Translations under genes and position numbers: made by a program | Assembly: GCF_028823615.1 (NCBI RefSeq) | Contig: NZ_JAPEHT010000026.1 | Location: forward strand, 1-32,967 | Direction: 5' to 3' | From: Planococcus sp. A6 | Lineage (GTDB): Bacteria; Bacillota; Bacilli; Bacillales_A; Planococcaceae | Length of the DNA stretch: 32,967 nt | Part shown: piece by piece, positions 8,521-16,253 of the stretch | Layout of the letters: each line of letters begins with the position of its first letter | Numbering within the stretch: the stretch's first letter is position 1 | The notes under the pieces: generated by a model | Seen by the model: only the letters and a program-made list of their open reading frames with translations | What the model was told of the DNA's origin: nothing | The model's database searches: none

Positions 8521-8574
8521 TAAGTAAACCTTTTATAAAAATAAGTTGACTTAAAATAACTCATTCTTTATACT
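8521..8574 (+). promoter_or_regulatory. bioY promoter with candidate BirA operator
   Basis: A clear sigma-A promoter, TTGACT (8546-8551), 17-bp spacer, TATACT (8569-8574), precedes bioY. A wide dyad overlaps its -35: TAAGTAAACC at 8521-8530 and AGTTGACTTA at 8544-8553, where 8 of 10 positions pair across a 13-bp gap. Widely spaced dyads of the TTGTTAACC type are the BirA sites of Firmicutes biotin genes, and bioY is a standard member of that regulon. The arms are imperfect, so the promoter is firm and the operator tentative. Confidence 0.6.
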
Positions 8575-8606
8575 CGATTTTAGTACATAAGAAGTGGAGG
8601 ATTTTC

Positions 8607-9191
8607 ATGACAACTTCAGTAACCAGATCCAGCAATCATTCGCGTACCTTAACACTCGTTCACATCGCCATGTTCGCAGCGCTCATGGCGATCGGCGCCA
8701 ATATTTCCTCTTTCCTGATCGTCGGGGGCGTGCCAATCACTTTGCAGACCTTCTTCGCAGTTCTCGCCGGCATTCTGCTTGGTAAGCGTCTCGGCGCTGC
8801 GGCGATGATCGTCTATGCCGCAATCGGCCTTGCCGGCGTTCCTGTCTTCGCCAAGTTTTCAGGTGGCATGGACACATTGATTTCCCCGACATTCGGCTTT
8901 ATTGTTTCATACATCTTCACCGCTTTTGCAGCAGGCTGGATTGCAGAGAAAATGCCTTCCAAAAAAGGATTTATCTTCGCGGCTCTTGTAGCGACAGCGA
9001 TTAATTACGTGTTCGGTACCAACTGGATGTATGCCGCTTATAAACTCTGGTTTGCCGCGCCGGAAGGCTTTACTTACGGCATGGCATGGGCGTGGATGGC
9101 AGTGCCTCTTCCAAAAGACGTGCTGCTCGCTGTTTTCGCCGGCTTGTTCGGTTTCCGGATACAGCCCATTATTAATAAATACTTGCCTTAA
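8607..9191 (+). CDS. bioY: Biotin transporter BioY
   Basis: A 194-residue integral membrane protein of the BioY family, the substrate-binding S component of energy-coupling-factor biotin uptake. About six hydrophobic segments are visible, and the family pattern GVPITLQTFFAVLAGILLG (around 48-66) is clear. AGTGGAGG lies 6 nt before the ATG. No EcfA/EcfT genes are near, so it would use a shared ECF module or act alone, as BioY proteins can. Promoter and possible BirA operator lie upstream; a strong terminator follows. Confidence 0.95.
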   Translation: MTTSVTRSSNHSRTLTLVHIAMFAALMAIGANISSFLIVGGVPITLQTFFAVLAGILLGKRLGAAAMIVYAAIGLAGVPVFAKFSGGMDTLISPTFGFIVSYIFTAFAAGWIAEKMPSKKGFIFAALVATAINYVFGTNWMYAAYKLWFAAPEGFTYGMAWAWMAVPLPKDVLLAVFAGLFGFRIQPIINKYLP

Positions 9192-9203
9192 CAGGAAAAG
9201 GCG

Positions 9204-9236
9204 CAATTGCCGAAATTACGGCAATTGGCTTATTTT
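9204..9236 (+). terminator. Rho-independent terminator after bioY
   Basis: A 9-bp perfect stem CAATTGCCG/CGGCAATTG with a 6-nt loop (9204-9227), followed by GCTTATTTTT. It overlaps the 3' end of the convergent ketopantoate reductase gene. Confidence 0.8.
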
Positions 9237-10186
9237 TGTACGCTCGGCTCGTCGACGCGCAGCTTATAATTTTGCTCGATAATGCGGATCAACCCGGACA
9301 GGGCGGAATTGACGGGCGTTTCGATTCCGTGCTTTTTCCCCAGCTTCACGATGCCGCCATTGATGACTTCGATTTCGGTTTGGCGTTTTTTCAAGATATC
9401 CATGAGCATCGATGATTTATTGCCGCCGATATCCTGCCGGCCCATTCTCAAGCATTCTTCAACGACCGCCTCTACGTCCGCATTCACTCCTTCCGCACGG
9501 GCGACGAGCACCGCTTCTGCCGTGACCGCACGAAGCAAGTCCTCCCCTTCCTGCGTATTGAGGATGTCGCCGTTCTTCAGGCGGGTGAGGGCGGTCACGG
9601 AGTTGAAAGCGGCATTGACGAATAATTTATTCCAGATGACGGCGTTGACGTCTGCCGACACTTCCGTTTTCATGCCCGCTGTACTCAATTTTTCGGCAAA
9701 AGCTTTGAGTTTCTCGCTGGCAGCTTCTTCTTCGACATTGCCCAAGTAGTTTATGCCCCAGCCCCTATGCAGAATTGTGCCATCGTGTTCAACGCTCGCG
9801 CCATGGCCAAGTGTCCCGGAGACGACCGTATTCATCGGAAACAATTGTTGGATCGTTTCGGCGTTCCCGATGCCATTTTGCATCGTGACGATCACCGTAT
9901 CCTCAGCCAGTTTGCCACGCAGTTTGCTGAGCACCGCTTCATTGGCCTGGGCTTTCAACAGGACAAGAAGGATATCCACCTGCTCATCGGCTTTCAACTC
10001 CTGCACAATCTCCAGCTCGATTTGCGTAACCGAATTATCTTTTTCGACGATGCGCAAGCCTTGCTTATTGATGGCTTCCACGTGTTGATTCAAGCGGTTA
10101 TATAAGCGCACTTCTTCCCCGCTTGCCTTCAGTTTGCCTCCAGCTAAACACGCCATCGCGCCTGCACCGGCAATTAAAATCTTCAT
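9230..10186 (-). CDS. panE: 2-dehydropantoate 2-reductase (ketopantoate reductase)
   Basis: A 318-residue NADPH-dependent reductase expected to convert ketopantoate to pantoate in pantothenate/CoA synthesis. The N-terminal Rossmann motif is GAGAMA at 7-12. The catalytic set with the spacing known from E. coli PanE is visible: K187, N191 and N195 in WNKLFVNAAFNSVTAL, and E271 in RQTEIEVINGG. AGGAGG precedes the ATG by a normal distance. Bacillales often carry several PanE paralogues, and some act on other 2-oxoacids, so the exact substrate is less certain than the fold. It converges on bioY. Confidence 0.87.
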   Translation of the reverse strand: MKILIAGAGAMACLAGGKLKASGEEVRLYNRLNQHVEAINKQGLRIVEKDNSVTQIELEIVQELKADEQVDILLVLLKAQANEAVLSKLRGKLAEDTVIVTMQNGIGNAETIQQLFPMNTVVSGTLGHGASVEHDGTILHRGWGINYLGNVEEEAASEKLKAFAEKLSTAGMKTEVSADVNAVIWNKLFVNAAFNSVTALTRLKNGDILNTQEGEDLLRAVTAEAVLVARAEGVNADVEAVVEECLRMGRQDIGGNKSSMLMDILKKRQTEIEVINGGIVKLGKKHGIETPVNSALSGLIRIIEQNYKLRVDEPSVQK

Positions 10187-10233
10187 CCCATTCCTCCTAT
10201 ATATATATGTCTGCTTTCTTTCTTCACTATACC

Positions 10234-10265
10234 AAAAAGGCCTTCTGCGTGGCAGAAGGCCTTTT
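10234..10265 (-). terminator. Terminator after the YkvI-type gene
   Basis: A 10-bp perfect GC-rich stem GGCCTTCTGC/GCAGAAGGCC with a 3-nt loop (10239-10261), flanked by AAAAA on the left and TTTT on the right. It should work for the minus-strand gene ending at 10267 and would also act in the other direction. Confidence 0.9.
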
Positions 10266-10266
10266 C

Positions 10267-11349
10267 TTAGTTTGTTGCTTTCTTTTCGCGCTGGGCTTTG
10301 TCGTTTTTGCCGACTTTGCGGATATCCGCCAAGATCAAGGCCCCGATCAACAGCAAACCGAGATAGCCGACTGCCGGGTACAGATAATTGACCAAAGCTG
10401 TAAAGCCGACGAAGCTGAGTGCAAAGGCGATCAATCCCGCAATGATAACGAAAATGCGGAATTTCTTCGTGCCGATTTCCGTGAACCGTGCAGAGAACGA
10501 CAGCAGCATGCTGACAGCCGTATTGTAAATCATCGCAAAAATAACAACAGCCATGATGATTCCGAGAATTGGGGAGATATCATCCCCGATAGCTAGCATT
10601 GGCAAATCCGCTCCCCCGACAACATCCACTTTCGCGAATATCGCCACATAGCTGAGCAGGATCAACACGCCGAAGCCAAGCCCGCCGATCAAACCGCCGC
10701 GTGCCGCCACTTTCTCATCTTGTTCGGCACCGCCCATCACGAGCGACATCGATGCCCCAAGCGCAATGGCGAGCGATACATAGTTAACTGCCGACAATAG
10801 CCAGTTCGGTGTAGCGGACAGCTGTTCTTTCGCAACCGGGTCGAGTGCGCTGAAACTGCTGTCCATCGTGATGACACTGTAAATAGCGATGCCCACTACC
10901 ATTAAAATCAAAAATGGCGTAATGCTGGAAATGACAGTGATAACTTTTTTGACATTCATCATGATGGTCACGATGACCAAGACAATCATGATGCTGCGCC
11001 CAAATGCCGGCGCCAGATCAAATTGTTGGGAAAAGATAGATCCAGCTCCCGCAATCATAACGACTAAAATACCGAATAAGGTCAAAATCAATGTATAGTC
11101 GATCACTTTCCCTAGCCATTTCCCGCTGATACGGTAGACGACATCTTCATGTGAAGTAGTTTGCATGCGGCTTCCAAGACGCGTCAGGATCATCCCGATA
11201 TACCCGAATAATGCAGTAGCGACCAAAACGCCTCCTGCACCCCAATAGCCAAAACTGGTAAAATATTGCAAAATCTCTTGTCCGGACGCAAAGCCAGCGC
11301 CGACAACGATCCCGATGAAGGCACTGGCTATTTTCAAGCTTCTTTTCAT
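10267..11349 (-). CDS. YkvI-family membrane transporter
   Basis: A 360-residue polytopic membrane protein (about ten hydrophobic segments) resembling B. subtilis YkvI, a LeuT-fold transporter-like family of unknown substrate. The N-terminal signature IVVGAGFASGQEILQYF (14-30) is characteristic. The start at 11349 has GGGAGAGG upstream; the longer frame to 11424 would begin inside the probable -10 at 11420-11425 and is rejected. The tail after the last membrane segment is short and basic (KAQREKKATN). Nothing in the neighbours reveals the substrate. Confidence 0.82.
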   Translation of the reverse strand: MKRSLKIASAFIGIVVGAGFASGQEILQYFTSFGYWGAGGVLVATALFGYIGMILTRLGSRMQTTSHEDVVYRISGKWLGKVIDYTLILTLFGILVVMIAGAGSIFSQQFDLAPAFGRSIMIVLVIVTIMMNVKKVITVISSITPFLILMVVGIAIYSVITMDSSFSALDPVAKEQLSATPNWLLSAVNYVSLAIALGASMSLVMGGAEQDEKVAARGGLIGGLGFGVLILLSYVAIFAKVDVVGGADLPMLAIGDDISPILGIIMAVVIFAMIYNTAVSMLLSFSARFTEIGTKKFRIFVIIAGLIAFALSFVGFTALVNYLYPAVGYLGLLLIGALILADIRKVGKNDKAQREKKATN

Positions 11350-11419
11350 AAAATCCTCTCCCTTTTCTTGGTGGTGGTTGATCTGGGTGGTCGAAAAAAT
11401 GTTTTTATGTAGATAATTT

Positions 11420-11447
11420 CTCATACCCCTAACTTAGGGGGTGTCAA
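11420..11447 (-). promoter_or_regulatory. Promoter of the YkvI-type gene with a dyad in its spacer
   Basis: Read on the minus strand: -35 TTGACA (complement of 11442-11447), a 16-bp spacer, and -10 TATGAG (complement of 11420-11425). The spacer is almost wholly a perfect dyad, CCCCTAA-C-TTAGGGG (11426-11440 on the plus strand). A repressor or MerR-like activator could bind exactly between the promoter elements. Confidence 0.55.
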
Positions 11448-11455
11448 ACAAATCC

Positions 11456-11484
11456 TTGCTTTTCCGGACCTTTTCGCTTATTCT
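11456..11484 (+). promoter_or_regulatory. Probable promoter of the DedA/TVP38-type gene
   Basis: TTGCTT (11456-11461), 17-bp spacer, TATTCT (11479-11484), located 39 nt before the GTG start of the next gene. It is divergent from the YkvI-type promoter. Confidence 0.45.
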
Positions 11485-11522
11485 TCCTTATTAGTAACAG
11501 AAGCTGAAAGGCGGGGAGAACA

Positions 11523-12086
11523 GTGGATTTGGCTGAGTTCGAGCAAGCGATAGAAAACTTCATCGGGCATGCGGGACTTTGGGCGCCACTTTTGTTCATA
11601 ATGCTTCATTTGATCCGGCCACTATTGTTCTTGCCGGTCATAGCCGTATGCATCGCAGGTGGGTTTCTTTTCGGTTTTTTCCAAGGGGCTATCCTGTCTT
11701 TTATCGGATTGACACTGATGAGCTATATTTCATATATGATGATCAATAAATTTCCTCGCTTCCGCTCCAAACTCGCCGCCTTGAAAGACAAATGGTTTCC
11801 TGACCGCAACCTAACCGTTTCCCAAGTGATGATTCTGCGGGTCATGCCCTTTGTGCATTTTCACCTGCTGTCGTTTTATTTGATGGAGATGACTAATACG
11901 CGCCGTGAATATATGTATTACTCCGCACTCGGTTTGATCGCCCCAGCTATCCTGTATACCGCTTTTGGCAGAGCCATTTCGGAATTCCCCTGGTATACGA
12001 CACTCAGCATGTTCCTATTGCTCGCTGCGATTTTCAGCTTTATCGATAAATGGCAAAGCCGCAAGCATAAATTGGATAAAACCTGA
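11523..12086 (+). CDS. TVP38/DedA-type (VTT domain) membrane protein
   Basis: A 187-residue membrane protein of the SNARE-associated/VTT superfamily. The core pattern FLPVIAVCIAGGFLFGFFQGAILSFIG (about 37-63), a cytosolic charged stretch, and the LRVMPFVHFHLLSFYLMEMTN segment (about 103-123) match the family, where the motif is usually R-x-x-P. The start codon is GTG with AGGCGGGGAG four bases upstream; no earlier start fits. Members of this superfamily act in lipid scrambling/flipping and envelope maintenance, but the role of this one cannot be read from the sequence. It is a single gene with its own terminator. Confidence 0.8.
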   Translation: MDLAEFEQAIENFIGHAGLWAPLLFIMLHLIRPLLFLPVIAVCIAGGFLFGFFQGAILSFIGLTLMSYISYMMINKFPRFRSKLAALKDKWFPDRNLTVSQVMILRVMPFVHFHLLSFYLMEMTNTRREYMYYSALGLIAPAILYTAFGRAISEFPWYTTLSMFLLLAAIFSFIDKWQSRKHKLDKT

Positions 12087-12087
12087 C

Positions 12088-12121
12088 AAGCGCAGACGGG
12101 CTTCCCGTTTGCGCTTGTTTT
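12088..12121 (+). terminator. Terminator after the TVP38-type gene
   Basis: A 13-bp stem with one G-U pair, AAGCGCAGACGGG (12088-12100) and CCCGTTTGCGCTT (12104-12116), 3-nt loop, then GTTTTA. It begins 2 nt after the stop codon. Confidence 0.85.
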
Positions 12122-12167
12122 ATTGAGGTATAGTAATACAGTACATAGAGATGAGAGGAAGAAAATA

Positions 12168-12944
12168 ATGCCTATATTCACCAGAAATGATGTCAACTTG
12201 TATTACGAAGATATTGGAAGTGGACAACCGCTTCTGTTGTTCCATGGATTGACCAGCAGCTCCGCCATGTTTTACCGCGAGATCGGCTTTTTCCGCACGA
12301 AGCGCCGCATCATCGCATTGGATTCACGAGGCCATGGCCACTCGGCAAAACCCGATTCCTATACACTCGACAACCATATCGAAGATGCCGCCGCTTTATT
12401 GGACCATCTGGGGCTGGAATCAGTCGATGTCATCGGAGTATCCATGGGCAGTTATATCGCACAAGGATTAGCGGCGAGACGCCCGGAACGCGTGCGCAAA
12501 TTATTATTGGTCGCCACCAAATCCTACGGCGAGCAATCTTCCATGGCCGAATTGTTCGAACGCCATGCAGAAGATTTCAACGGCTTATCTATCCACGATA
12601 AGCTGGATAAAGCACAAGGCTATATGTTCCACCGTTTGACGGCGGTCAAGAAATGGCAGGAAAAAACGGCCCAGAACAGCCCCCAACTGACGATGGAACA
12701 GCAAGGCATCGCGTCGAACGCCTTGGAACGTTTCGATTTGCGTCCCGAAATTACTGGCATCACCGCAGAAACTCTGGTCATCAGCGGGCGTTATGACGAA
12801 TTGAACCCGCCTGATAGAGGACGCGAGACCGCCCAGATCATCCCGCAAGCAAGTTTTATGGAATTCAAGCGTTCAGGCCATGCGCCGAACGTCGAACAGC
12901 CCCGCCTGTTCCTCGGCATCGCTGAAAACTTTCTCGACGATTGA
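12168..12944 (+). CDS. Alpha/beta hydrolase
   Basis: A 258-residue soluble alpha/beta-hydrolase fold protein. The catalytic triad is readable: nucleophile S92 in GVSMGSY, D210 in SGRYDELNP, and H238 in GHAPNVEQP. The oxyanion-hole motif is FHGLTSS (25-31). The start at 12168 is preceded by GAGAGGAAG; the longer frame from 12123 has no ribosome binding site. It resembles 3-oxoadipate enol-lactonase/esterase-type hydrolases in general shape, but no aromatic-degradation genes are near and the substrate is unknown. Confidence 0.88.
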   Translation: MPIFTRNDVNLYYEDIGSGQPLLLFHGLTSSSAMFYREIGFFRTKRRIIALDSRGHGHSAKPDSYTLDNHIEDAAALLDHLGLESVDVIGVSMGSYIAQGLAARRPERVRKLLLVATKSYGEQSSMAELFERHAEDFNGLSIHDKLDKAQGYMFHRLTAVKKWQEKTAQNSPQLTMEQQGIASNALERFDLRPEITGITAETLVISGRYDELNPPDRGRETAQIIPQASFMEFKRSGHAPNVEQPRLFLGIAENFLDD

Positions 12945-12975
12945 GTTTTCATTTAAAAGCCTATATAAAAATAAG

Positions 12976-13007
12976 AAAGCAACGGCGCAAAAATGCGCCG
13001 TGCTTTT
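12976..13007. terminator. Shared bidirectional terminator
   Basis: Stem ACGGCGCA/TGCGCCGT with an AAAA loop (12982-13001), extended by AAAGC/GCTTT across a one-base bulge and ending in TTTT. It separates the convergent hydrolase and hydroxybutyrate dehydrogenase genes. Confidence 0.8.
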
Positions 13008-13782
13008 ATTGTGCTGTATAGCCGCCGTCCAGGACCACTGCCTGCCCCGTGATGCCACGGGCTTTATCGCTCGCGAGATACATCGTGTAATCCGAGATTT
13101 CCTGTACCGACAACAAGCGTTTCTGCGGAACCAATGGATAGATGACTTCTTCCAGCACTTTTTCCAGAGAGACATTGCGCGTCTTCGCCAAATCGCCCAG
13201 CTGATTGCGCACGAGCGGCGTGTCGACGTAACCCGGGCACATCGCATTGACCGTGATGCCATGCTCTGCGCCTTCTAACGCCGCGACTTTCGTCAAGCCG
13301 ATTACGCCGTGCTTAGCGCTATTATAAGCCGCTTTTCCGGCGAAGCCGACGAGACCGTTGATCGACGCCATATTGATGATGCGTCCGAAGCCTTGTTTCT
13401 TCATGATCGGGAAGGCATGCTTGGTCGCGATAAACGGTGCGACCAGCATGATCTTGATCAGCAATTCGTATTTCTTGGTCGGAAATTCTTCGATCGGCGA
13501 GACGTGCTGCATCCCCGCATTATTTATTAAGATGTCCAAAGAACCGAATGTTTCCACCGTTTTGTCGATCGCTGCCTTGATTTCAGCTTCGCTGGTGACA
13601 TCGCATTTGATGCCGATGCAATCAAAGCCCTGCCTCTTCAACTCATCCGCAGCTTGTTGCACCGCTTCTTCGTTGATATCGGTCAACACGATCTTTGCGC
13701 CTTCTTTGGCAAAATCCACGCTGATTTCATAGCCGATGCCGCTCGCGGCGCCGGTGATCAATACCACTTTCTTATCTACCAT
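13006..13782 (-). CDS. bdhA: 3-hydroxybutyrate dehydrogenase (SDR family)
   Basis: A 258-residue short-chain dehydrogenase expected to oxidise D-3-hydroxybutyrate to acetoacetate with NAD+. It has the cofactor motif TGAASGIG (10-17), the NNAG motif (87-90), and the catalytic set S140, Y153 and K157. Q92 (NNAGMQHVSPIEEF) and K150 lie where substrate-binding residues are known in bacterial 3-hydroxybutyrate dehydrogenases, which favours this over a generic SDR. It ends in a typical GITGQAVVLDGGYTAQ. The gene is 24 nt downstream of a GntP-type permease gene, the same arrangement expected for uptake and oxidation of 3-hydroxybutyrate. Confidence 0.9.
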   Translation of the reverse strand: MVDKKVVLITGAASGIGYEISVDFAKEGAKIVLTDINEEAVQQAADELKRQGFDCIGIKCDVTSEAEIKAAIDKTVETFGSLDILINNAGMQHVSPIEEFPTKKYELLIKIMLVAPFIATKHAFPIMKKQGFGRIINMASINGLVGFAGKAAYNSAKHGVIGLTKVAALEGAEHGITVNAMCPGYVDTPLVRNQLGDLAKTRNVSLEKVLEEVIYPLVPQKRLLSVQEISDYTMYLASDKARGITGQAVVLDGGYTAQ

Positions 13783-13806
13783 GATGGAGTCCCTCCAAGA
13801 GAAAAA

Positions 13807-15126
13807 TTAAATGCCTAGTCCTAAGCTAAACAGTACAATCGCAATCGCCAAGCCGATCAGCGGCACGATAACCGTTACAGCCCCCATAGCGCCGTATGCT
13901 GCTTTATGGGTCTCGCCGCAAATCCCTTGGATCGTCGTAACGACGTAACCGTTATGCGGCAATGAATCGAGCGCCCCGGAAGAAATCGCGATGGTCCGGT
14001 GAAGTGCTTCTGTGTTGACGCCCATATCGATGTAATGAGGGGCAATCAATGGCAAGGCGATGACCTGGCCGCCGGATGCGGACCCTGTAAGACCAGCGAT
14101 GACACTGACTGCCACGGCGCCGCCGATTAACGGGCTTCCTGGAATGCTTGTCATGGCATCGACTGCCACTTGGAAAGCCGGCACTGCTTTTGCAACGCCG
14201 CCGAAGCCGACAACCGCTGCCGTATTGCCGATAGCGATCAATGCACCGATCGTTCCATCCGTCAATGCTTTGCCGAGGTTCGTGAAATATTTCATATTCA
14301 ATAAGTACGTGGTGATAACACCGCCGAGCAATGCCAAAATCAAGGCTGACGTGCCCAGTGAGTCGTGGAAGATGAACGACACAGCCAAAACGACCAACAG
14401 CGGAATCAGGCCTGTAACCGGATGAGGCAATGCGCGATCGGCCATTTGCGGATCTGATTCACGTGCTTCAAAACGCTCGCCTTTTTTCACGGCTTTGTTG
14501 ATCATGCGCTTCAACCACCAATAGCCGAATACTGCCATGAAGACAGCGACGATGATGCTGACTTCCCAGCCAGCGTATGGGCTGGTGTTCAAATACTCAA
14601 TCGGGATCCAGTTTTGGATCTCTGGTGACCCTGCAGAAGTCATCGTGAACGTGACAGACCCGAGCGCAAGCGCTGCCGGGATGAAGCGGCGAGGAAGATC
14701 CGCTTGCTTGAACAAGCTGAGTGCCATCGGATACACCGAGAACGCAACGACGAACAAGCTAACGCCGCCGTATGTCAGAACCGCACAGGCAATGACAATC
14801 GCCAGTACTGCTTTTGACAAGCCGAATTTCCCGACCAGCCATTTGGAGACGCTGTCTGCAGCCCCTGTATCTTCCATGACTTTACCGAATATGGCCCCGA
14901 GCAAGAACATCGGGAACCACGAGGTGATGAAGCCTGAGAAGCCGCCCATATAATTCGATAGTAAATTGGCCTCTCCCTCGCCCACTAATTGTGGAAATAG
15001 CGGCAAGCCGCTGAGTACTGCGACGAACAATGCCGACAATGGGCCGGCAATCAACAAATTGACGCCTCTCATCGTCAACACGATCAATAGAATAAGTCCT
15101 CCAACCATTCCGATCATACTTAACAT
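13807..15126 (-). CDS. GntP-family permease (probable 3-hydroxybutyrate uptake)
   Basis: A 439-residue membrane transporter of the gluconate:H+ symporter (GntP) superfamily with about 12 hydrophobic segments. AAAGGGGGA precedes the ATG at 15126; the longer frame to 15294 would cross the promoter and cre site and is rejected. The conserved GLTGSASGGQVIALPLIAPHYIDMGVN stretch (about 346-372) and the ISSGALDSLPHNGYVVTTI stretch (about 381-399) are typical of the branch found beside hydroxybutyrate dehydrogenase genes rather than true gluconate permeases. It is the first gene of a two-gene operon with bdhA and divergent from a LysR gene. The substrate is inferred from that context. Confidence 0.88.
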   Translation of the reverse strand: MLSMIGMVGGLILLIVLTMRGVNLLIAGPLSALFVAVLSGLPLFPQLVGEGEANLLSNYMGGFSGFITSWFPMFLLGAIFGKVMEDTGAADSVSKWLVGKFGLSKAVLAIVIACAVLTYGGVSLFVVAFSVYPMALSLFKQADLPRRFIPAALALGSVTFTMTSAGSPEIQNWIPIEYLNTSPYAGWEVSIIVAVFMAVFGYWWLKRMINKAVKKGERFEARESDPQMADRALPHPVTGLIPLLVVLAVSFIFHDSLGTSALILALLGGVITTYLLNMKYFTNLGKALTDGTIGALIAIGNTAAVVGFGGVAKAVPAFQVAVDAMTSIPGSPLIGGAVAVSVIAGLTGSASGGQVIALPLIAPHYIDMGVNTEALHRTIAISSGALDSLPHNGYVVTTIQGICGETHKAAYGAMGAVTVIVPLIGLAIAIVLFSLGLGI

Positions 15127-15169
15127 GATAAATCCCCCTTTTGAATGTGTTACGGTTTTTCGAACAAAT

Positions 15170-15183
15170 TGGAAACGCTTACT
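15170..15183. promoter_or_regulatory. Candidate CcpA cre site
   Basis: TGGAAACGCTTACT matches 12 of 14 positions of the cre consensus TGWAANCGNTNWCA. It lies between the gntP-type promoter and its start codon, about 50-65 bp into the transcript. Bound CcpA would act as a roadblock, so the hydroxybutyrate operon would be repressed when preferred sugars are present. Confidence 0.7.
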
Positions 15184-15241
15184 TTTCTCTTCGAAAAGCA
15201 TAGATGAATTGTCTAAATATTTAGTCCCGAAACCTTTTAAT

Positions 15242-15270
15242 ACTATACAACGAAGAAATTGATAGGTAAA
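15242..15270 (-). promoter_or_regulatory. Promoter of the gntP-type/bdhA operon
   Basis: On the minus strand: TTTACC (complement of 15265-15270), 17-bp spacer, TATAGT (complement of 15242-15247). A perfect 12-bp palindrome CTAAATATTTAG (15213-15224) lies just past the start point and may be a LysR-type or other operator. Confidence 0.6.
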
Positions 15271-15285
15271 ATGAATAATTATAAT
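15259..15285 (+). promoter_or_regulatory. Possible promoter of the LysR-type gene
   Basis: TTGATA (15259-15264), a short 15-bp spacer and a perfect TATAAT (15280-15285), 39 nt before the ATG. It overlaps the divergent gntP-type promoter, so the two cannot be occupied together. The short spacing keeps confidence low. Confidence 0.45.
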
Positions 15286-15324
15286 AGCTTCCATAGGTTT
15301 TAGTTATAGATAAGGAGCATTCAA

Positions 15325-16206
15325 ATGGATATTCGACAACTCAGCTATTTCATCGAAGTAGCCAAACACCAAAGTTTCACAAAAGCTGCGCAAGCCCTCC
15401 ACGTGACACAGCCAACACTCAGCAAAATGGTTAAAAACCTTGAACTGGAAATGGATGTGTCTTTATTCGACCGCTCTTCCAGGAAAGTACGCTTGACCGA
15501 CGCCGGAGAAGTCGTCTTCGTACAGGCACAGAAAATCGTCAATAGCCTCGATGACCTGTCCTCTTCGCTCTATGACATCATGAACTTAAATAAAGGCAAG
15601 ATTAAAATCGGGTTGCCGCCGGTCATCAGTACGTTGTTTTTCCCGACCATCATTGCAGCGTTCCAATCCCGCTATCCCGATGTGACCGTCATTCTGATCG
15701 AAGACGGCGCCAAGAAAGTAGAGGAAAAAGTGGCCGACGGCGAAGTGGATCTCGGGTTCGTCATGCTCCCTGTCGAGGCCGAACGCTTCGATGTCGTTCC
15801 TTTTGTCGATCAGGAAATTAAACTGCTCGTCCACGAAGACCATCCACTCGCGAACCAGGAAACACGTGATTTGATCGATTTCCGAGACGACCCGTTCCTA
15901 CTTCTCAGCAAGGAATTCACGCTCAATGGTCGGACCGTGGAATTTTGCCGGAGCGAAGGATTCGAACCGAAAATCGCCTACGAAAGCTCGCAATGGGATT
16001 TCATCGTCGGCATGGTCGAGAAAAACCTCGGCGTCACTTTGATGCCGAAACTGATTTGCGACCGCGTCCAGGACGGTCCGTTCAAAACCGTCTCCCTGAC
16101 ACAGACTTTCCCATGGCGGCTCGGCATCATCATGGCCAAGAACCGCTATGTGCCCTACGTATCCCGCGAATTCATCACACTTGTCAACCAGTTGCCGAAA
16201 GTATGA
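15325..16206 (+). CDS. LysR-family transcriptional regulator
   Basis: A 293-residue LysR-type regulator. The N-terminal winged helix-turn-helix is unmistakable (MDIRQLSYFIEVAKHQSFTK, then AAQALHVTQPTLSKMVKNLE, residues 1-40), followed by a linker helix and a two-lobed effector domain from about residue 90. TAAGGAG lies upstream of the ATG. It is divergent from the GntP-type permease/bdhA operon with overlapping promoters, so it most likely senses 3-hydroxybutyrate or a related metabolite and activates that operon. The effector is not deducible from the sequence. Confidence 0.93.
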   Translation: MDIRQLSYFIEVAKHQSFTKAAQALHVTQPTLSKMVKNLELEMDVSLFDRSSRKVRLTDAGEVVFVQAQKIVNSLDDLSSSLYDIMNLNKGKIKIGLPPVISTLFFPTIIAAFQSRYPDVTVILIEDGAKKVEEKVADGEVDLGFVMLPVEAERFDVVPFVDQEIKLLVHEDHPLANQETRDLIDFRDDPFLLLSKEFTLNGRTVEFCRSEGFEPKIAYESSQWDFIVGMVEKNLGVTLMPKLICDRVQDGPFKTVSLTQTFPWRLGIIMAKNRYVPYVSREFITLVNQLPKV

Positions 16207-16212
16207 TCCACT

Positions 16213-16245
16213 AAAAAGAAGCTGCCCATTTAGGCAGCTTCTTTT
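16213..16245. terminator. Bidirectional terminator
   Basis: An 11-bp perfect stem AAGAAGCTGCC/GGCAGCTTCTT (16216-16226 and 16233-16243) with a 6-nt loop, A-tract before and TTTT after. It serves both the LysR gene and the convergent sodium channel gene. Confidence 0.85.
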
Positions 16246-16253
16246 GCTTATTA

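Noticed and set aside
15127-15294. N-terminal extension of the GntP-type permease
   Set aside because: It covers the promoter -10 and cre site; the ATG at 15126 has AAAGGGGGA.
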